Source: JBBTIS01 sp038059855
Lineage (GTDB): Bacteria > Elusimicrobiota > Elusimicrobia > JACQPE01
Assembly (NCBI GenBank): GCA_964357255.1
Contig: CAYHKQ010000023.1
Span: forward strand, 1-28,553
Reading direction: 5' to 3'
Length of the DNA stretch: 28,553 nucleotides
The notes beneath the pieces are model-generated. The model was not told the origin of the DNA. It was given only the letters and a program-made list of their open reading frames with translations, and made no database searches. Both the position numbers and the translations under genes were made by a program. Shown here in pieces: positions 8,162 through 16,431 of the stretch (within the stretch, counting starts at the first letter, position 1; each line of letters starts with the position of its first letter).

Positions 8162-8233
8162 GTCCCCATAGCTCAACGGATAGAGTGTTGCCCTGCGAAG
8201 GCAAAGATGGTGGTTCAATTCCACCTGGGGACA
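8162..8233 (+). tRNA. tRNA-Arg (anticodon GCG)
   Basis: Acceptor stem GTCCCCA (8162-8168) pairs with TGGGGAC (8226-8232), with discriminator A. The D arm is GCTC/GAGT, the anticodon stem TTGCC/GGCAA closes the loop CTGCGAA giving anticodon GCG (reads CGC), and the T arm is GGTGG-TTCAATT-CCACC. CCA is not encoded. Most bacteria read this codon box with an ACG (inosine) anticodon, so GCG is less usual. Confidence 0.93.
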
Positions 8234-8236
8234 AAT

Positions 8237-8273
8237 ATACTTGGCAAGCGCAATAATTGCTCTTGCCAAGTAT
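8237..8273 (+). promoter_or_regulatory. Long hairpin between tRNA-Arg and queF
   Basis: Arms ATACTTGGCAAG (8237-8248) and CTTGCCAAGTAT (8262-8273) pair perfectly over 12 bases. After one mismatch a further GCAA/TTGC stem closes a TAA loop. It starts four bases after the tRNA and reaches into the first queF ATG (8272). No run of T follows, so it is not a canonical intrinsic terminator; it may protect or define the tRNA 3' end or dampen queF translation. Confidence 0.55.
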
Positions 8274-8685
8274 GATGAAAAGCAGGGCCTATACCTCCGA
8301 ACACGCCCGGAGCGGATTGCGGGAGGCATTGCCTTCCATTGAGGTTTTTGCTAATCAATATTCGAATTATGAGATTATGATTGAGATGCCGGAGTTTACC
8401 TCCATTTGCCCAAAAACAGGCCTGCCAGATTTTGGCGCGGTTGTAATTCGTTATGCGCCCAAGGACTGGGTCGCGGAACTCAAGGCCCTTAAACTTTATA
8501 TTAACGCTTATCGCAACATGGGAATTTTTCAGGAAAACGCTATCAATAGAATTTTGCGGGATTTCGTGAGCGCGGTGAAACCCGTATTTTGCGAGGTCTC
8601 CGGAGATTTTGCCGCCCGGGGCGGATTAAGAACCAAGGTTCTGGCCAGTTGGGGCAAAGGGGTATTATTCAATCGAAAAAAATAA
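8272..8685 (+). CDS. queF: NADPH-dependent preQ0 reductase (7-cyano-7-deazaguanine reductase)
   Basis: QueF reduces the nitrile of preQ0 to the aminomethyl group of preQ1 in queuosine biosynthesis. The 137-residue product is the short unimodular type. Seen are PEFTSICPKTGLPDFG with the active-site cysteine at residue 46 and aspartate at 53, and the QueF motif region ELKALKLYINAYRNMG, slightly divergent from the usual ESKSLKLY. Start is ATG 8272 or the adjacent ATG 8275; a TTG at 8257 would lie inside the hairpin. No Shine-Dalgarno sequence precedes it. No preQ1 riboswitch was seen. Placement beside tRNA genes may be incidental. Confidence 0.92.
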   Translation: MMKSRAYTSEHARSGLREALPSIEVFANQYSNYEIMIEMPEFTSICPKTGLPDFGAVVIRYAPKDWVAELKALKLYINAYRNMGIFQENAINRILRDFVSAVKPVFCEVSGDFAARGGLRTKVLASWGKGVLFNRKK

Positions 8686-8698
8686 CAAGAATTCGATT

Positions 8699-9916
8699 GT
8701 GATCGTGGGGTGCGGCCGGCAAGCCGCGGCCCTGGTTTATGATTTTTGCCGATGGGGCCGGGACTTGTTTGAAACCATGGTTCTGGCGGACCGCGATCCG
8801 GCCCAAATTAAAAAATTGACGTCCCGCGTGACCGCGGCCTTGAAGCAGGACGGCCTTAGGCCCTCGCGTTTCATCGCCAAAAAAGTGAATGCCGCTAAGC
8901 CGGCCGAACTCCGGCGTTTGATCAAGGGTAGCCGCATGGTGATCAGCGCGTCCCATTATGCGATCAACCCTTTGGTGGCCAAGGCCGCTGTTAGCGCCGG
9001 CGTTAATTTTGCCGACCTGGGCGGCTACCTGGAATCTTCGTTGGAAATTCAGAAGTTGAGCCGAGCCGCTCGCAAGAAAGGCATTTTTTTGGCGCCGGAT
9101 TTGGGGTTGGCTCCCGGCCTGTCCAATATTTTGGCCGGATGGGGGCTTCGCGCCATGGAACCGGGGATGGACCTGGGCATTTACTGCGGCGGGCTACCCG
9201 AGCGCCCGGTTGGGCCCTTGGGTTACAAAATTGTTTTTGCCGTGGACGGCTTATGGGGAACCCATTTTGGCAAAACCGTTATTTTGCGCGACGGCAAGCC
9301 TTTTGAGGTGGAGACTTTGACCGAGGTGGAGCCCGTGGACTTTCCTTCGATCGGAAAACTGGAGGCCTTAATCACCAGCGGCGCCCTGGCCACCGCGCCC
9401 TGGACGCTTGGAGGCAAGGTTCGTAATTACGCGTACAAGACTTTGCGCTACCCAGGCTATACGGAAAAAATCCGATTGCTTAGAGACCTGGGCTTGACCC
9501 AGACCAAGCCGAGAAAGGTGGGCCGCGTCAGCGTTGTGCCGCGTGAACTTTTGAGCCAATTATTTTTCGAGAAGCTCGCCTTTCCCGAAGTTCGCGATTT
9601 TGTGGCCCTTCGGGTGACGGCCGAGGGCGTATTAATATCTTCGCAGGAGAGAAAGCGCGTGGTCTTTGAAGCGTTGGAATGGGCTGACCCAAGGCTGGGA
9701 TTTTCCGCTATGGAGCGCACCACGGGGTTTCCCGCGGCGATCGCGGCCCAGATGCTTTTGAGGCAACCGGTCTCCGGTTTCGTTATTCAGGAAGAAGCGA
9801 TTGACACGGATCGTTTTATCGACGAGCTTAAAAAAAGAAATATTCAAGTGACAAGGAGAGAACAACCATGCCAACAGCCCAAGTCAGAAAAAAATCCACA
9901 ATTAGCCGCGGCGTAA
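8699..9916 (+). CDS. Saccharopine dehydrogenase-family oxidoreductase, probable L-lysine 6-dehydrogenase
   Basis: This 405-residue protein has an N-terminal Rossmann fold (IVGCGRQAA) and the saccharopine-dehydrogenase C-terminal architecture, with ADLGGYLESSLEIQKLSR and the family's APGLSNILAGWGL segment near residues 130-155. The same fold covers saccharopine reductase, carboxynorspermidine dehydrogenase and L-lysine 6-dehydrogenase. The next gene is an aldehyde dehydrogenase whose start overlaps this gene, which favours lysine 6-dehydrogenase feeding its product, 2-aminoadipate semialdehyde, to that enzyme; this is inferred from context. GTG 8699 is the only usual start and cuts close to the first beta strand; the frame is open upstream into the end of queF. 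Confidence 0.75.
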   Translation: MIVGCGRQAAALVYDFCRWGRDLFETMVLADRDPAQIKKLTSRVTAALKQDGLRPSRFIAKKVNAAKPAELRRLIKGSRMVISASHYAINPLVAKAAVSAGVNFADLGGYLESSLEIQKLSRAARKKGIFLAPDLGLAPGLSNILAGWGLRAMEPGMDLGIYCGGLPERPVGPLGYKIVFAVDGLWGTHFGKTVILRDGKPFEVETLTEVEPVDFPSIGKLEALITSGALATAPWTLGGKVRNYAYKTLRYPGYTEKIRLLRDLGLTQTKPRKVGRVSVVPRELLSQLFFEKLAFPEVRDFVALRVTAEGVLISSQERKRVVFEALEWADPRLGFSAMERTTGFPAAIAAQMLLRQPVSGFVIQEEAIDTDRFIDELKKRNIQVTRREQPCQQPKSEKNPQLAAA

Positions 9917-11439
9917 TAGAGGAAAATTCGCGCGCGCGCCGCGCGATCGGCGCTTACAATTTGATTGACGGGGAGTGGAAGGCCTCCTCATCAGGCGAGA
10001 GTTTTACCAATATCAATCCCGCGACCGGCGAGACCCTGGGGGCCTGGCCGAAATCAACCGAAGCGGAATTTAACGCCGCGGTTGTCGCCGCCAAGCGCTC
10101 CTACGATTCTTGGAGAAAAACTCCGGCGCCGCGCCGCGCGGAGATTCTTTTAGCCGCTTATCAAATTTTAGTCAACCGCAAGGAAGAATTGGCCCGCGTC
10201 ATGACCCAGGAGATGGGCAAGGTATTAAAGGAAACGCGGGGCGATGTGCAGGAAGCGATTGATACGGCTCTGTATTACGCGGGCGAAGGCCGGCGGCTCT
10301 TCGGCAAGACCACGACCAGCGAATTACCGGATAAATTCGCCATGACCTGCCGCATGCCGGTGGGCGTGTGCGGGCTGATTACTCCCTGGAACTTTCCCAT
10401 GGCTATTCCCTCTTGGAAGCTGTTCCCCGCTCTTTTATGCGGCAATACCGTTATCCTTAAACCTGCCAGCGACACCCCGGCTTCGGCCACATTATTGGCG
10501 GAGGTCCTGCAGGAGGCCGGATTGCCCAAGGGCGTGCTGAATTTGATTCATGGTCCTGGCTCCACCGTGGGCAACTGGATGGTTCATCATCCGGACATCA
10601 GGCTCATTTCTTTTACCGGTTCTTCGGGCATTGGATCAGGGATTGCGGCTGAGTGCGGCCGGCTGTTCAAGAAGGTGAGCCTGGAAATGGGCGGCAAAAA
10701 CGCCCAGATTGTTTTGGACGACGCTGATCTTGATTTGGCCGTGGAGGGAGCCATCTGGGGCGCTTTCGGCACCACGGGCCAGCGTTGCACCGCAACCAGC
10801 CGCTTGATTGTTCACGAAGCGGTTTACAATTCCTTTGTCAAAAAGTTTTTAGAGCGCGCCGCGGCGCTTAGGCTCGGCAATGGCCTGGACGCGAAATCCG
10901 AGGTGGGGCCCATGGTGAACCGTTCTGGGCAGGAAAAAGTGGCCGAATACGTTGAGATCGGTCTTAAAGAGGACAGGGCGAAACTGTTATTGGGAGGCCA
11001 TCCCGCCCGCGACGGAACCTTGGCGCGAGGATTCTTTTTTGAACCGACGGTTTTTGAGGCCCGACCCGAGATGCGCATTAGCCGCGAGGAAATTTTTGGG
11101 CCCGTGGTGGCGCTGATTAAGGTCAAAAGTTTTGACGAGGCCATCGCGGTTTTAAACAACACGGATTACGGACTTTCCGGTTCCGTTTACACGCGCGACG
11201 TCAATCGCGCGCTTCAGGCTATTCGCGACATGGAGACTGGCATTACTTATATCAACGCCCCGACCATCGGCGCCGAGGTCCATCTGCCCTTCGGCGGCGT
11301 CAAGCAGACCGGCAACGGCCATCGCGAGGCGGCCGAAACCGCGCTCGATATATTTACCGATTGGAAGGCCGTGTACATTGATTACTCGGGCAAGCTTCAG
11401 AAGGCGCAGATTGACACGGAGCCTAAAGAAGGCCAATAA
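9868..11439 (+). CDS. Aldehyde dehydrogenase, probable 2-aminoadipate semialdehyde dehydrogenase
   Basis: This 523-residue NAD(P)-dependent ALDH has TPWNFP with the oxyanion asparagine N175, LKPASDTPASA, the Rossmann motif FTGSSGIG from 249, catalytic base E273 in LEMGGKNAQ, and nucleophile C307 in TTGQRCTATSR; EEIFGPV and LPFGGVKQTG follow. All catalytic residues are present. The start ATG 9868 is fixed by a strong AAGGAGA site at 9853-9859 although it overlaps the upstream gene by 49 bases. The coupling suggests it oxidises the semialdehyde made by the upstream enzyme to 2-aminoadipate; substrate assignment is inference, and ALDH membership itself is certain. Confidence 0.9.
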   Translation: MPTAQVRKKSTISRGVIEENSRARRAIGAYNLIDGEWKASSSGESFTNINPATGETLGAWPKSTEAEFNAAVVAAKRSYDSWRKTPAPRRAEILLAAYQILVNRKEELARVMTQEMGKVLKETRGDVQEAIDTALYYAGEGRRLFGKTTTSELPDKFAMTCRMPVGVCGLITPWNFPMAIPSWKLFPALLCGNTVILKPASDTPASATLLAEVLQEAGLPKGVLNLIHGPGSTVGNWMVHHPDIRLISFTGSSGIGSGIAAECGRLFKKVSLEMGGKNAQIVLDDADLDLAVEGAIWGAFGTTGQRCTATSRLIVHEAVYNSFVKKFLERAAALRLGNGLDAKSEVGPMVNRSGQEKVAEYVEIGLKEDRAKLLLGGHPARDGTLARGFFFEPTVFEARPEMRISREEIFGPVVALIKVKSFDEAIAVLNNTDYGLSGSVYTRDVNRALQAIRDMETGITYINAPTIGAEVHLPFGGVKQTGNGHREAAETALDIFTDWKAVYIDYSGKLQKAQIDTEPKEGQ

Positions 11440-11454
11440 TAAAAGCGGGAGAGG

Positions 11455-11469
11455 CCGCGCTCGGCGCGG
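11455..11469 (+). terminator. GC-rich hairpin after the aldehyde dehydrogenase gene
   Basis: CCGCGC-TCG-GCGCGG forms a six-pair GC stem in the 77-base gap after the ALDH stop. No T tract follows, so termination would have to be factor-assisted; it could simply mark the end of the lysine operon. Confidence 0.35.
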
Positions 11470-11516
11470 GTGAGGGGTTAATGATAGCGATAGTTAGGGG
11501 TGAATTAGGGGGAAAA

Positions 11517-12458
11517 ATGAGAGAACTGATCATTTGTGTCAGCGCTTTAATGTTTGTGTTTGGGCCCTTGAGAGTCTGGGGCGCTGGGTTGCCCAGCCTG
11601 CCTGACGACGTTACGTCCGTTCATGAGCACAATTCTGAACACGAATACAAACATCATTATCGCGGCCGTAGCGATCGTCATTCGGAGTGGAATTTAGAGG
11701 AGGCCGGCACATTGGGATTCTCCCTTGGCCATTTTTCCCAACCGGCCTTGACGGCGGGACAAGCCGGCTCTCCGGCCCTAGCCTATCCTGTTTACTGGAT
11801 TGGCGCCACCAGCGGCTATCGTTTTGCCCATAATTTTACCATGCAGGGCTGGCCGCTTCAGATGGTTTTGCCCGAGGTTTCCTACCGGTATTATTTTACT
11901 CATGGAGTGGCCGGAGGCATTAGTTTGGGCTATGGCTCGCAAGCGGTTAATACGTTGAGTTTTGACGTTGCTGAAACACATAATGGCGCGGACCGGGCAT
12001 TCTCCCGCGGCCGGCTCGAGGCCCAGGATAAGGCAACGCAGATTCCTCTTTTCTTTTTTCTTCAGATGGATACCAAGCCGTCCATGGCCCTGAAACCCTA
12101 TTTTCGAGTTGGGCTCGGCCTAGTCAGCGCCAGCGTGACCCGAACCATGATCTTTACGACCACCACGGATATTGATACGGCCAGCGATGGAACCATTAAT
12201 GCTCAGGTCATTGAAACGGATACCCTTTTTTCCGGCACCGCCAACGCTATAGAGATGGCCGGGCGCACGGCATTCGGCTTGGAATGGGCGGCACACAACA
12301 ACCGTATCATCCGGATGGATATCGGTTATCAGGGGGCCTTGGCCTCGGTCGGCAGTCTGGCTGGATCGCGCCTGGATTCCACGAATTTCAGCCGCGATTT
12401 GGGCCCAAGGAATTTTTCCGGCCTGGTCATGTCCGTCGGCGTTGATTTTCTCTGGTAA
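11517..12458 (+). CDS. Exported protein of unknown function, probable outer-membrane beta-barrel
   Basis: The 313-residue product starts at ATG 11517, preceded by TTAGGGGG at good spacing; an upstream ATG at 11481 has no comparable site. The N-terminus MRELIICVSALMFVFG then VWGA looks like a signal peptide cleaved near residue 23. A His/Glu-rich stretch (HEHNSEHEYKHH) follows the mature start. The rest alternates polar and hydrophobic residues with many Gly and aromatic positions and ends in VGVDFLW, an aromatic C-terminus as in outer-membrane barrels. The His-rich segment could bind metal, but this is speculative. I do not recognise a specific family. Confidence 0.75.
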   Translation: MRELIICVSALMFVFGPLRVWGAGLPSLPDDVTSVHEHNSEHEYKHHYRGRSDRHSEWNLEEAGTLGFSLGHFSQPALTAGQAGSPALAYPVYWIGATSGYRFAHNFTMQGWPLQMVLPEVSYRYYFTHGVAGGISLGYGSQAVNTLSFDVAETHNGADRAFSRGRLEAQDKATQIPLFFFLQMDTKPSMALKPYFRVGLGLVSASVTRTMIFTTTTDIDTASDGTINAQVIETDTLFSGTANAIEMAGRTAFGLEWAAHNNRIIRMDIGYQGALASVGSLAGSRLDSTNFSRDLGPRNFSGLVMSVGVDFLW

Positions 12459-12473
12459 TAAAACGGACCCTTG

Positions 12474-12486
12474 GCCGTTGAACGGC
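12474..12486 (+). terminator. Small hairpin between barrel protein and DUF192 gene
   Basis: GCCGTTGAACGGC forms a five-pair stem followed by AATTTT. It is terminator-like but weak, and it ends only six bases before the next start codon. Confidence 0.3.
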
Positions 12487-12492
12487 AATTTT

Positions 12493-12840
12493 ATGGCTCT
12501 CATCAATGTGACCCGGGGCTTTGCCATTGCCCAACAGGTTCGCGTGGCGGGCGGGTTTTTTGAAAGAATTCGCGGTCTCCTGGGTCAGCCGCCTCTTGAG
12601 GCCGGCGAGGCGCTTATTATTCCTTCCGTTTGTCCCCAAGTCCATACTTTTTTTCTTGGCTATACTATAGACGTTGTTTTTTTGAATTCCGAAGGGATCG
12701 TGGTGGGCCTAGAAACGGTGCGGCCCTGGAGGTGGAGCAAGATTTACCCCAAGGCCAATCGCGTGGTTGAATTAATTGAAGGAACGATCAAAAGGAGCAA
12801 AACACAGCTTGGAGACCGCATTGAAAATCGAGGCGGTTAA
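12493..12840 (+). CDS. DUF192 family protein
   Basis: The product (115 residues from ATG 12493) matches the DUF192 fold: TRGFAIAQQVRVAGGFFERIRGLLG at the N-terminus, a central VHTFFLGYTIDVVFLNSEG corresponding to the family's ..MxFPIDVVFLD.. strand, and ELIEGTIKRSKTQLGDRI at the end, like the usual ELPAGTxxxxGxxxGDxI. Family function is unknown; many members are exported, but no signal peptide is visible here. A frame reaching back to 12442 overlaps the preceding gene and lacks family similarity. Its 3' end overlaps the start of the mutase gene. Confidence 0.85.
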   Translation: MALINVTRGFAIAQQVRVAGGFFERIRGLLGQPPLEAGEALIIPSVCPQVHTFFLGYTIDVVFLNSEGIVVGLETVRPWRWSKIYPKANRVVELIEGTIKRSKTQLGDRIENRGG

Positions 12841-14434
12841 AATCGCCGGGGAATCAGGTCCGCCTGCGCGGGATTTTAAGACCACGAGCGGGCTTGAAAT
12901 CAAAAGAGTTTATACCGAAGATGACGCGCCGGATCTTGGACAGTGTTCGCCGAAGCCTGGCCTTTATCCTTTTACGCGCGGGCTTTATCCTCAGGGCTAT
13001 CGCGTTAAACCTTGGACCATGCGGATGTATTGCGGCTATGGCACGGCCAAGGAAACCAACAAACGCTTTCATTATTTAACCGGGCACGGGGAAACCGGCC
13101 TTTCCCTGGCTTTCGATCTTCCCACTCAAATCGGTCTTGATCCCGACGATTCCCGAAGCGTGGGCGAGGTCGGGAGGGTCGGGGTGAGCATTTGCGGACT
13201 TTGGGATTTTGAACGGCTGTTCGAAGGGATTGATTTAGCCAAGGTTTCAGTATCCATGACGATCAATTCCACCGCGTTCATTCTTTATTCGATGCTGATT
13301 GCCCTGGCAAAAAAGCGGGGAGTGAATTTGAAGGATTTGCGGGGCACGGTCCAAAATGATCCTTTAAAGGAATATATCGCCCGGGGCACTTATTGTTTCG
13401 GGCCCGAGCCGAGTTTGAGAATAGCCGCGGATTTGATCCGCTATTCCAACGAGAACACGCCGGCGTTTTATCCGATTTCCGTGTCGGGCTATCATATCAG
13501 GGAAGCCGGGGCCACTGCCGTGGACGAAGTGGCGTTCACCTTGGCCAATGCCCTGGTTTATCTAGACACGGCCTTGGCGCGCGGAGCGCGTTTGGAGCCG
13601 GCGCTTTCTCGGATGAGTTTTTTCTTCGGCGTTCATAATCATGTCCTTGAGGAGATTGCCAAATTCCGCGCCGCGCGCAGGGTTTGGGCCGAGTTGGTCC
13701 GGGAGCGCTACCGGGTCAATGATCCCAAACTCTTGCATTTGCGTTTCCACGCGCAAACCTGCGGCTCCACGCTCGCTAAGGATGATCCTATAAACAACGC
13801 GGTTCGCGTAGCCCTTCAAGCGATGACCGCGGTAATGGGCGGCGCCCAGAGCCTTCATACCAACTCTTATGATGAGGCGATTTCCATTCCTTGCGAGGAG
13901 GCTCAGCTTTTGGCGCTCAGAACCCAACAGATTTTGGCTTTGGAAACAGGGGTGGCCGACGTTGCCGACCCATTGGGCGGCTCCTACGCCGTTGAATCTT
14001 TGACCATGGACCTGGCGGCAAGAATTCGTGAGAGAATGGCCCAGATCGAGCAGATGGGGACAATGACCGCGGCTATTCAAAAAGGTTTCCCTCAGTCCGT
14101 GATCGCCGAAACGAGCTATGAGGCCCAAAAGAATATTGAGTCTGGAAAAACGGCCGTAGTGGGGGTAAATATCTTAAGAGGGGAGGGATCCGGCGCTAAA
14201 GCGCCGACGTTTCGAGTTCATCCCTCTTTGGAAAGAAACAGTATTTATGAATTGCGTCGTCAGCGTAAAAAACGGTCCGCGGCGGTTGCCCGGCGCGCCT
14301 TGGAACGTCTTCGCCAAGTTGCCTCCCAGGGACAGGCCAATCTTCTCGCCCCTACGATCGAGGCGGTCGAAGCCCATTCTACATTGGGCGAAATCATTGT
14401 TTGTTTGGGCCGAATCTTTGGCTACTCGCCATGA
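12809..14434 (+). CDS. mcmA1: Methylmalonyl-CoA mutase, catalytic (large/alpha) subunit
   Basis: This subunit forms the TIM barrel of the B12-dependent enzyme interconverting succinyl-CoA and (R)-methylmalonyl-CoA. Counting from TTG 12809 it has 541 residues, the length of the split catalytic chain lacking the B12 domain. Visible are KPWTMRMYCGYGTAKETN with the substrate tyrosine (Y74), HGETGLSLAFDLPTQIG, TVQNDPLKEYIARGTY with R192, and the catalytic histidine in SGYHIREAGA (H229). The Tyr and Arg pair is that of methylmalonyl-CoA mutase; isobutyryl-CoA mutase has Phe and Gln. The TTG start is supported by AAAGGAG at 12791-12797; TTG 12776 or 12821 are alternatives. The B12 subunit lies 4.5 kb downstream beyond pilus genes. 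Confidence 0.92.
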   Translation: METALKIEAVKIAGESGPPARDFKTTSGLEIKRVYTEDDAPDLGQCSPKPGLYPFTRGLYPQGYRVKPWTMRMYCGYGTAKETNKRFHYLTGHGETGLSLAFDLPTQIGLDPDDSRSVGEVGRVGVSICGLWDFERLFEGIDLAKVSVSMTINSTAFILYSMLIALAKKRGVNLKDLRGTVQNDPLKEYIARGTYCFGPEPSLRIAADLIRYSNENTPAFYPISVSGYHIREAGATAVDEVAFTLANALVYLDTALARGARLEPALSRMSFFFGVHNHVLEEIAKFRAARRVWAELVRERYRVNDPKLLHLRFHAQTCGSTLAKDDPINNAVRVALQAMTAVMGGAQSLHTNSYDEAISIPCEEAQLLALRTQQILALETGVADVADPLGGSYAVESLTMDLAARIRERMAQIEQMGTMTAAIQKGFPQSVIAETSYEAQKNIESGKTAVVGVNILRGEGSGAKAPTFRVHPSLERNSIYELRRQRKKRSAAVARRALERLRQVASQGQANLLAPTIEAVEAHSTLGEIIVCLGRIFGYSP

Positions 14435-14443
14435 ATAAAATCC

Positions 14444-16426
14444 ATGCCTACTGAAATCGCCAGAAAGAAATCTCTTAAGGAGCTGGTCCTTGAGGCCGAG
14501 TTGGGGGATGCTAAAAAAGTGGAGGCTGAGGCGAACCGGTCCCAGGGGAACACTGTTTTGTTTCTCCTGCGCCTGCTCCTGAAAAACATGGTGGAACGCG
14601 AGAAGCTGTTGGATGTCATTGTGAAAGGATGGGATGTCAAAGCCGTGGATTTGAGCACGCTGAGCATTGATTCCGATGTCATCAAGCTCGTGCCGGATAT
14701 CTTGCAGAAAAGATATACCCTGCTTCCATTCGCTAAAGAGGAGGGAATTCTCTCCATCGCGTTGCCAGACCCCAAAAATCTTTTGTTTGTTGAGGATATT
14801 GAGTTAAGAACCGGCCTTAAGGTCCAGCCATATTTTGCGTTTCCGGATGAAATCGTCGAGGCGGCGCAAAAGGCCGGATTTTCGCGAAGCGCGGGCTTCT
14901 CTAAAGTAGATTTGGTTGCAGAGGAAGAGGAGGAGGCCGAGCAAGCGGCTAGTGAAAAAGAAAAAAAAGAAGGCAAGGAGCAGGAGGCGTCGGCCGGCGA
15001 GGGCGCTACGGAGGCATTGGAAAAGGCCTTGGAAGCGGTGCGATCCCAAAAAGGCGCGGCCTCTGAGGAGGGTTTGGAAATCGGCGCTATCGCCGTCAAG
15101 ACGGATGTCACCGAGGTCAACACCAACGCGCCCGAGGTTGAGAAGCTGATTAACATCATTATCCTGGCTTCCATGCGCGAGAAGGCTTCTGATATCCATG
15201 TCGAGCCTTTTGAGGATCCCAAGGGTAAAAAAAGCAAGGTCGGCGTGCGCTTGAGGGTGGATGGGTTTTTAAGGGAAGCAAAATACATAAAAATTCCATG
15301 GGTTTTTCGCAACGCCATCATTGCCAAGATTAAAATTATGACCAAGACCATGAACATCACGGAGCGCCGCACTCCGCAGTCCGGACGTATTCAGGTCATG
15401 GCCAAGGGTAATCCCGTGGAGTTCCGCGTTGAAATTGTGCCGACGGTGCACGGGGAGTCCTGCGTTATGCGCGTTTTAGACCGCAGAAGCGTTCAGGTGG
15501 ACATCAATAGCATGGGCTTTTTGCCGGATACTTTGGTAAAGCTATTGGCGTTGCTTCAGGGCATCGGCGGAAAGAAAAATTTTGGGCTTATTATAGCTTG
15601 CGGGCCTACCGGTTCCGGGAAATCCACCACGCTCTATGGCTGTTTAAATTACACCAACCGTCCGGATATCAAGATTTTAACCGCCGAAAATCCGGTAGAG
15701 TATAATTTGGACGGCGTTATTCAGGTTCCGGTTAATCCGGAATTAAAACTTTCCGGCGACAAGGTTTTTGATTTTTCAGCGGCGCTTCGTTCTTTTTTGC
15801 GCTTGGATCCGGACGTAATTATGGTCGGCGAAATCCGGGACCGGGAAACCGCCCATATTGCCATGGAAGCGGCCATGACCGGACACTTGGTCTTTTCAAC
15901 GATCCACACTAACGACGCGGCCAGCGTCATTGCCCGTTTGGTGGAAATGAAGATTCCGGCCTATCTGGTGGCGAGCACCATGAAGGCGATCTTAGCCCAA
16001 CGCCTTTCCCGGCGCATTTGCTCGGAGTGCCGGCAGGAGATTGATCCCACGCCGGCTGAAATTAATATTTTTAAAGAACATAATGTGTCCATAGCCCCCG
16101 GAGCCAAGCTTTATCGGGGCAGAGGCGGCGACTGCACGAACTGCGGGGGATCGGGCTTTAAGGGGCGTTGCCCGATCCATGAGCTTTTGGTCATGGATGA
16201 CAATATCCGCGCCCTTTGCCTCAAGGAGATGGCCTCGGGTCCTTTAAAGCAGGCCGCGATAGATGGGGGCATGCGGACTTTGACGCAGGACGGATTGAAT
16301 AAAGCCCTTTCGGGAATGACGACGGTTCGCGAGGTGATGGGCGGCGGCGCTTCGGAGGCGGAAGCCGAAGAGCAACCCAAAGAGGAGCCCCCGGGGGAGG
16401 TCAAGCCGCCCGAACAGGTTGCCTAA
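14444..16426 (+). CDS. pilB: Type IV pilus assembly ATPase PilB/GspE family
   Basis: This cytoplasmic hexameric ATPase powers pilin polymerisation (or type II secretion). Its 660 residues comprise a MshEN-like N-terminal domain (about 35-150), an acidic and Lys-rich low-complexity linker (about 159-200, with EEEEE and KEKKEGKEQE runs), then the ATPase core: Walker A GPTGSGKST at 387-395, Asp box AENPVEY, Walker B LDPDVIMVGEIRD at 454-466, and His box STIHTNDAAS. Zinc ligands C526, C529, C564 and C567 are present. The C-terminal 30 residues are Glu/Pro-rich. It begins 9 bases after the mutase gene and is followed by pilM after 5 bases, so it may be cotranscribed with both. Confidence 0.93.
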   Translation: MPTEIARKKSLKELVLEAELGDAKKVEAEANRSQGNTVLFLLRLLLKNMVEREKLLDVIVKGWDVKAVDLSTLSIDSDVIKLVPDILQKRYTLLPFAKEEGILSIALPDPKNLLFVEDIELRTGLKVQPYFAFPDEIVEAAQKAGFSRSAGFSKVDLVAEEEEEAEQAASEKEKKEGKEQEASAGEGATEALEKALEAVRSQKGAASEEGLEIGAIAVKTDVTEVNTNAPEVEKLINIIILASMREKASDIHVEPFEDPKGKKSKVGVRLRVDGFLREAKYIKIPWVFRNAIIAKIKIMTKTMNITERRTPQSGRIQVMAKGNPVEFRVEIVPTVHGESCVMRVLDRRSVQVDINSMGFLPDTLVKLLALLQGIGGKKNFGLIIACGPTGSGKSTTLYGCLNYTNRPDIKILTAENPVEYNLDGVIQVPVNPELKLSGDKVFDFSAALRSFLRLDPDVIMVGEIRDRETAHIAMEAAMTGHLVFSTIHTNDAASVIARLVEMKIPAYLVASTMKAILAQRLSRRICSECRQEIDPTPAEINIFKEHNVSIAPGAKLYRGRGGDCTNCGGSGFKGRCPIHELLVMDDNIRALCLKEMASGPLKQAAIDGGMRTLTQDGLNKALSGMTTVREVMGGGASEAEAEEQPKEEPPGEVKPPEQVA

Positions 16427-16431
16427 ATTTA

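Noticed and set aside
8234..8271. preQ1 riboswitch before queF
   Set aside because: Only a simple long hairpin directly after a tRNA is present; there is no preQ1-type pseudoknot sequence and too little leader.
12459..12808. Cobalamin riboswitch upstream of the mutase gene
   Set aside because: The upstream DNA is coding (DUF192) and shows no B12-box-like sequence; likewise 18874-18955 before the B12 subunit is too short.
13562..14128. 188-residue minus-strand frame opposite the mutase gene
   Set aside because: It is antisense to conserved mutase sequence, with no motifs of its own.
12809..14434. Isobutyryl-CoA mutase instead of methylmalonyl-CoA mutase
   Set aside because: The substrate positions are Tyr (RMYCGY) and Arg (YIARGTY), the methylmalonyl-CoA set, not Phe and Gln.
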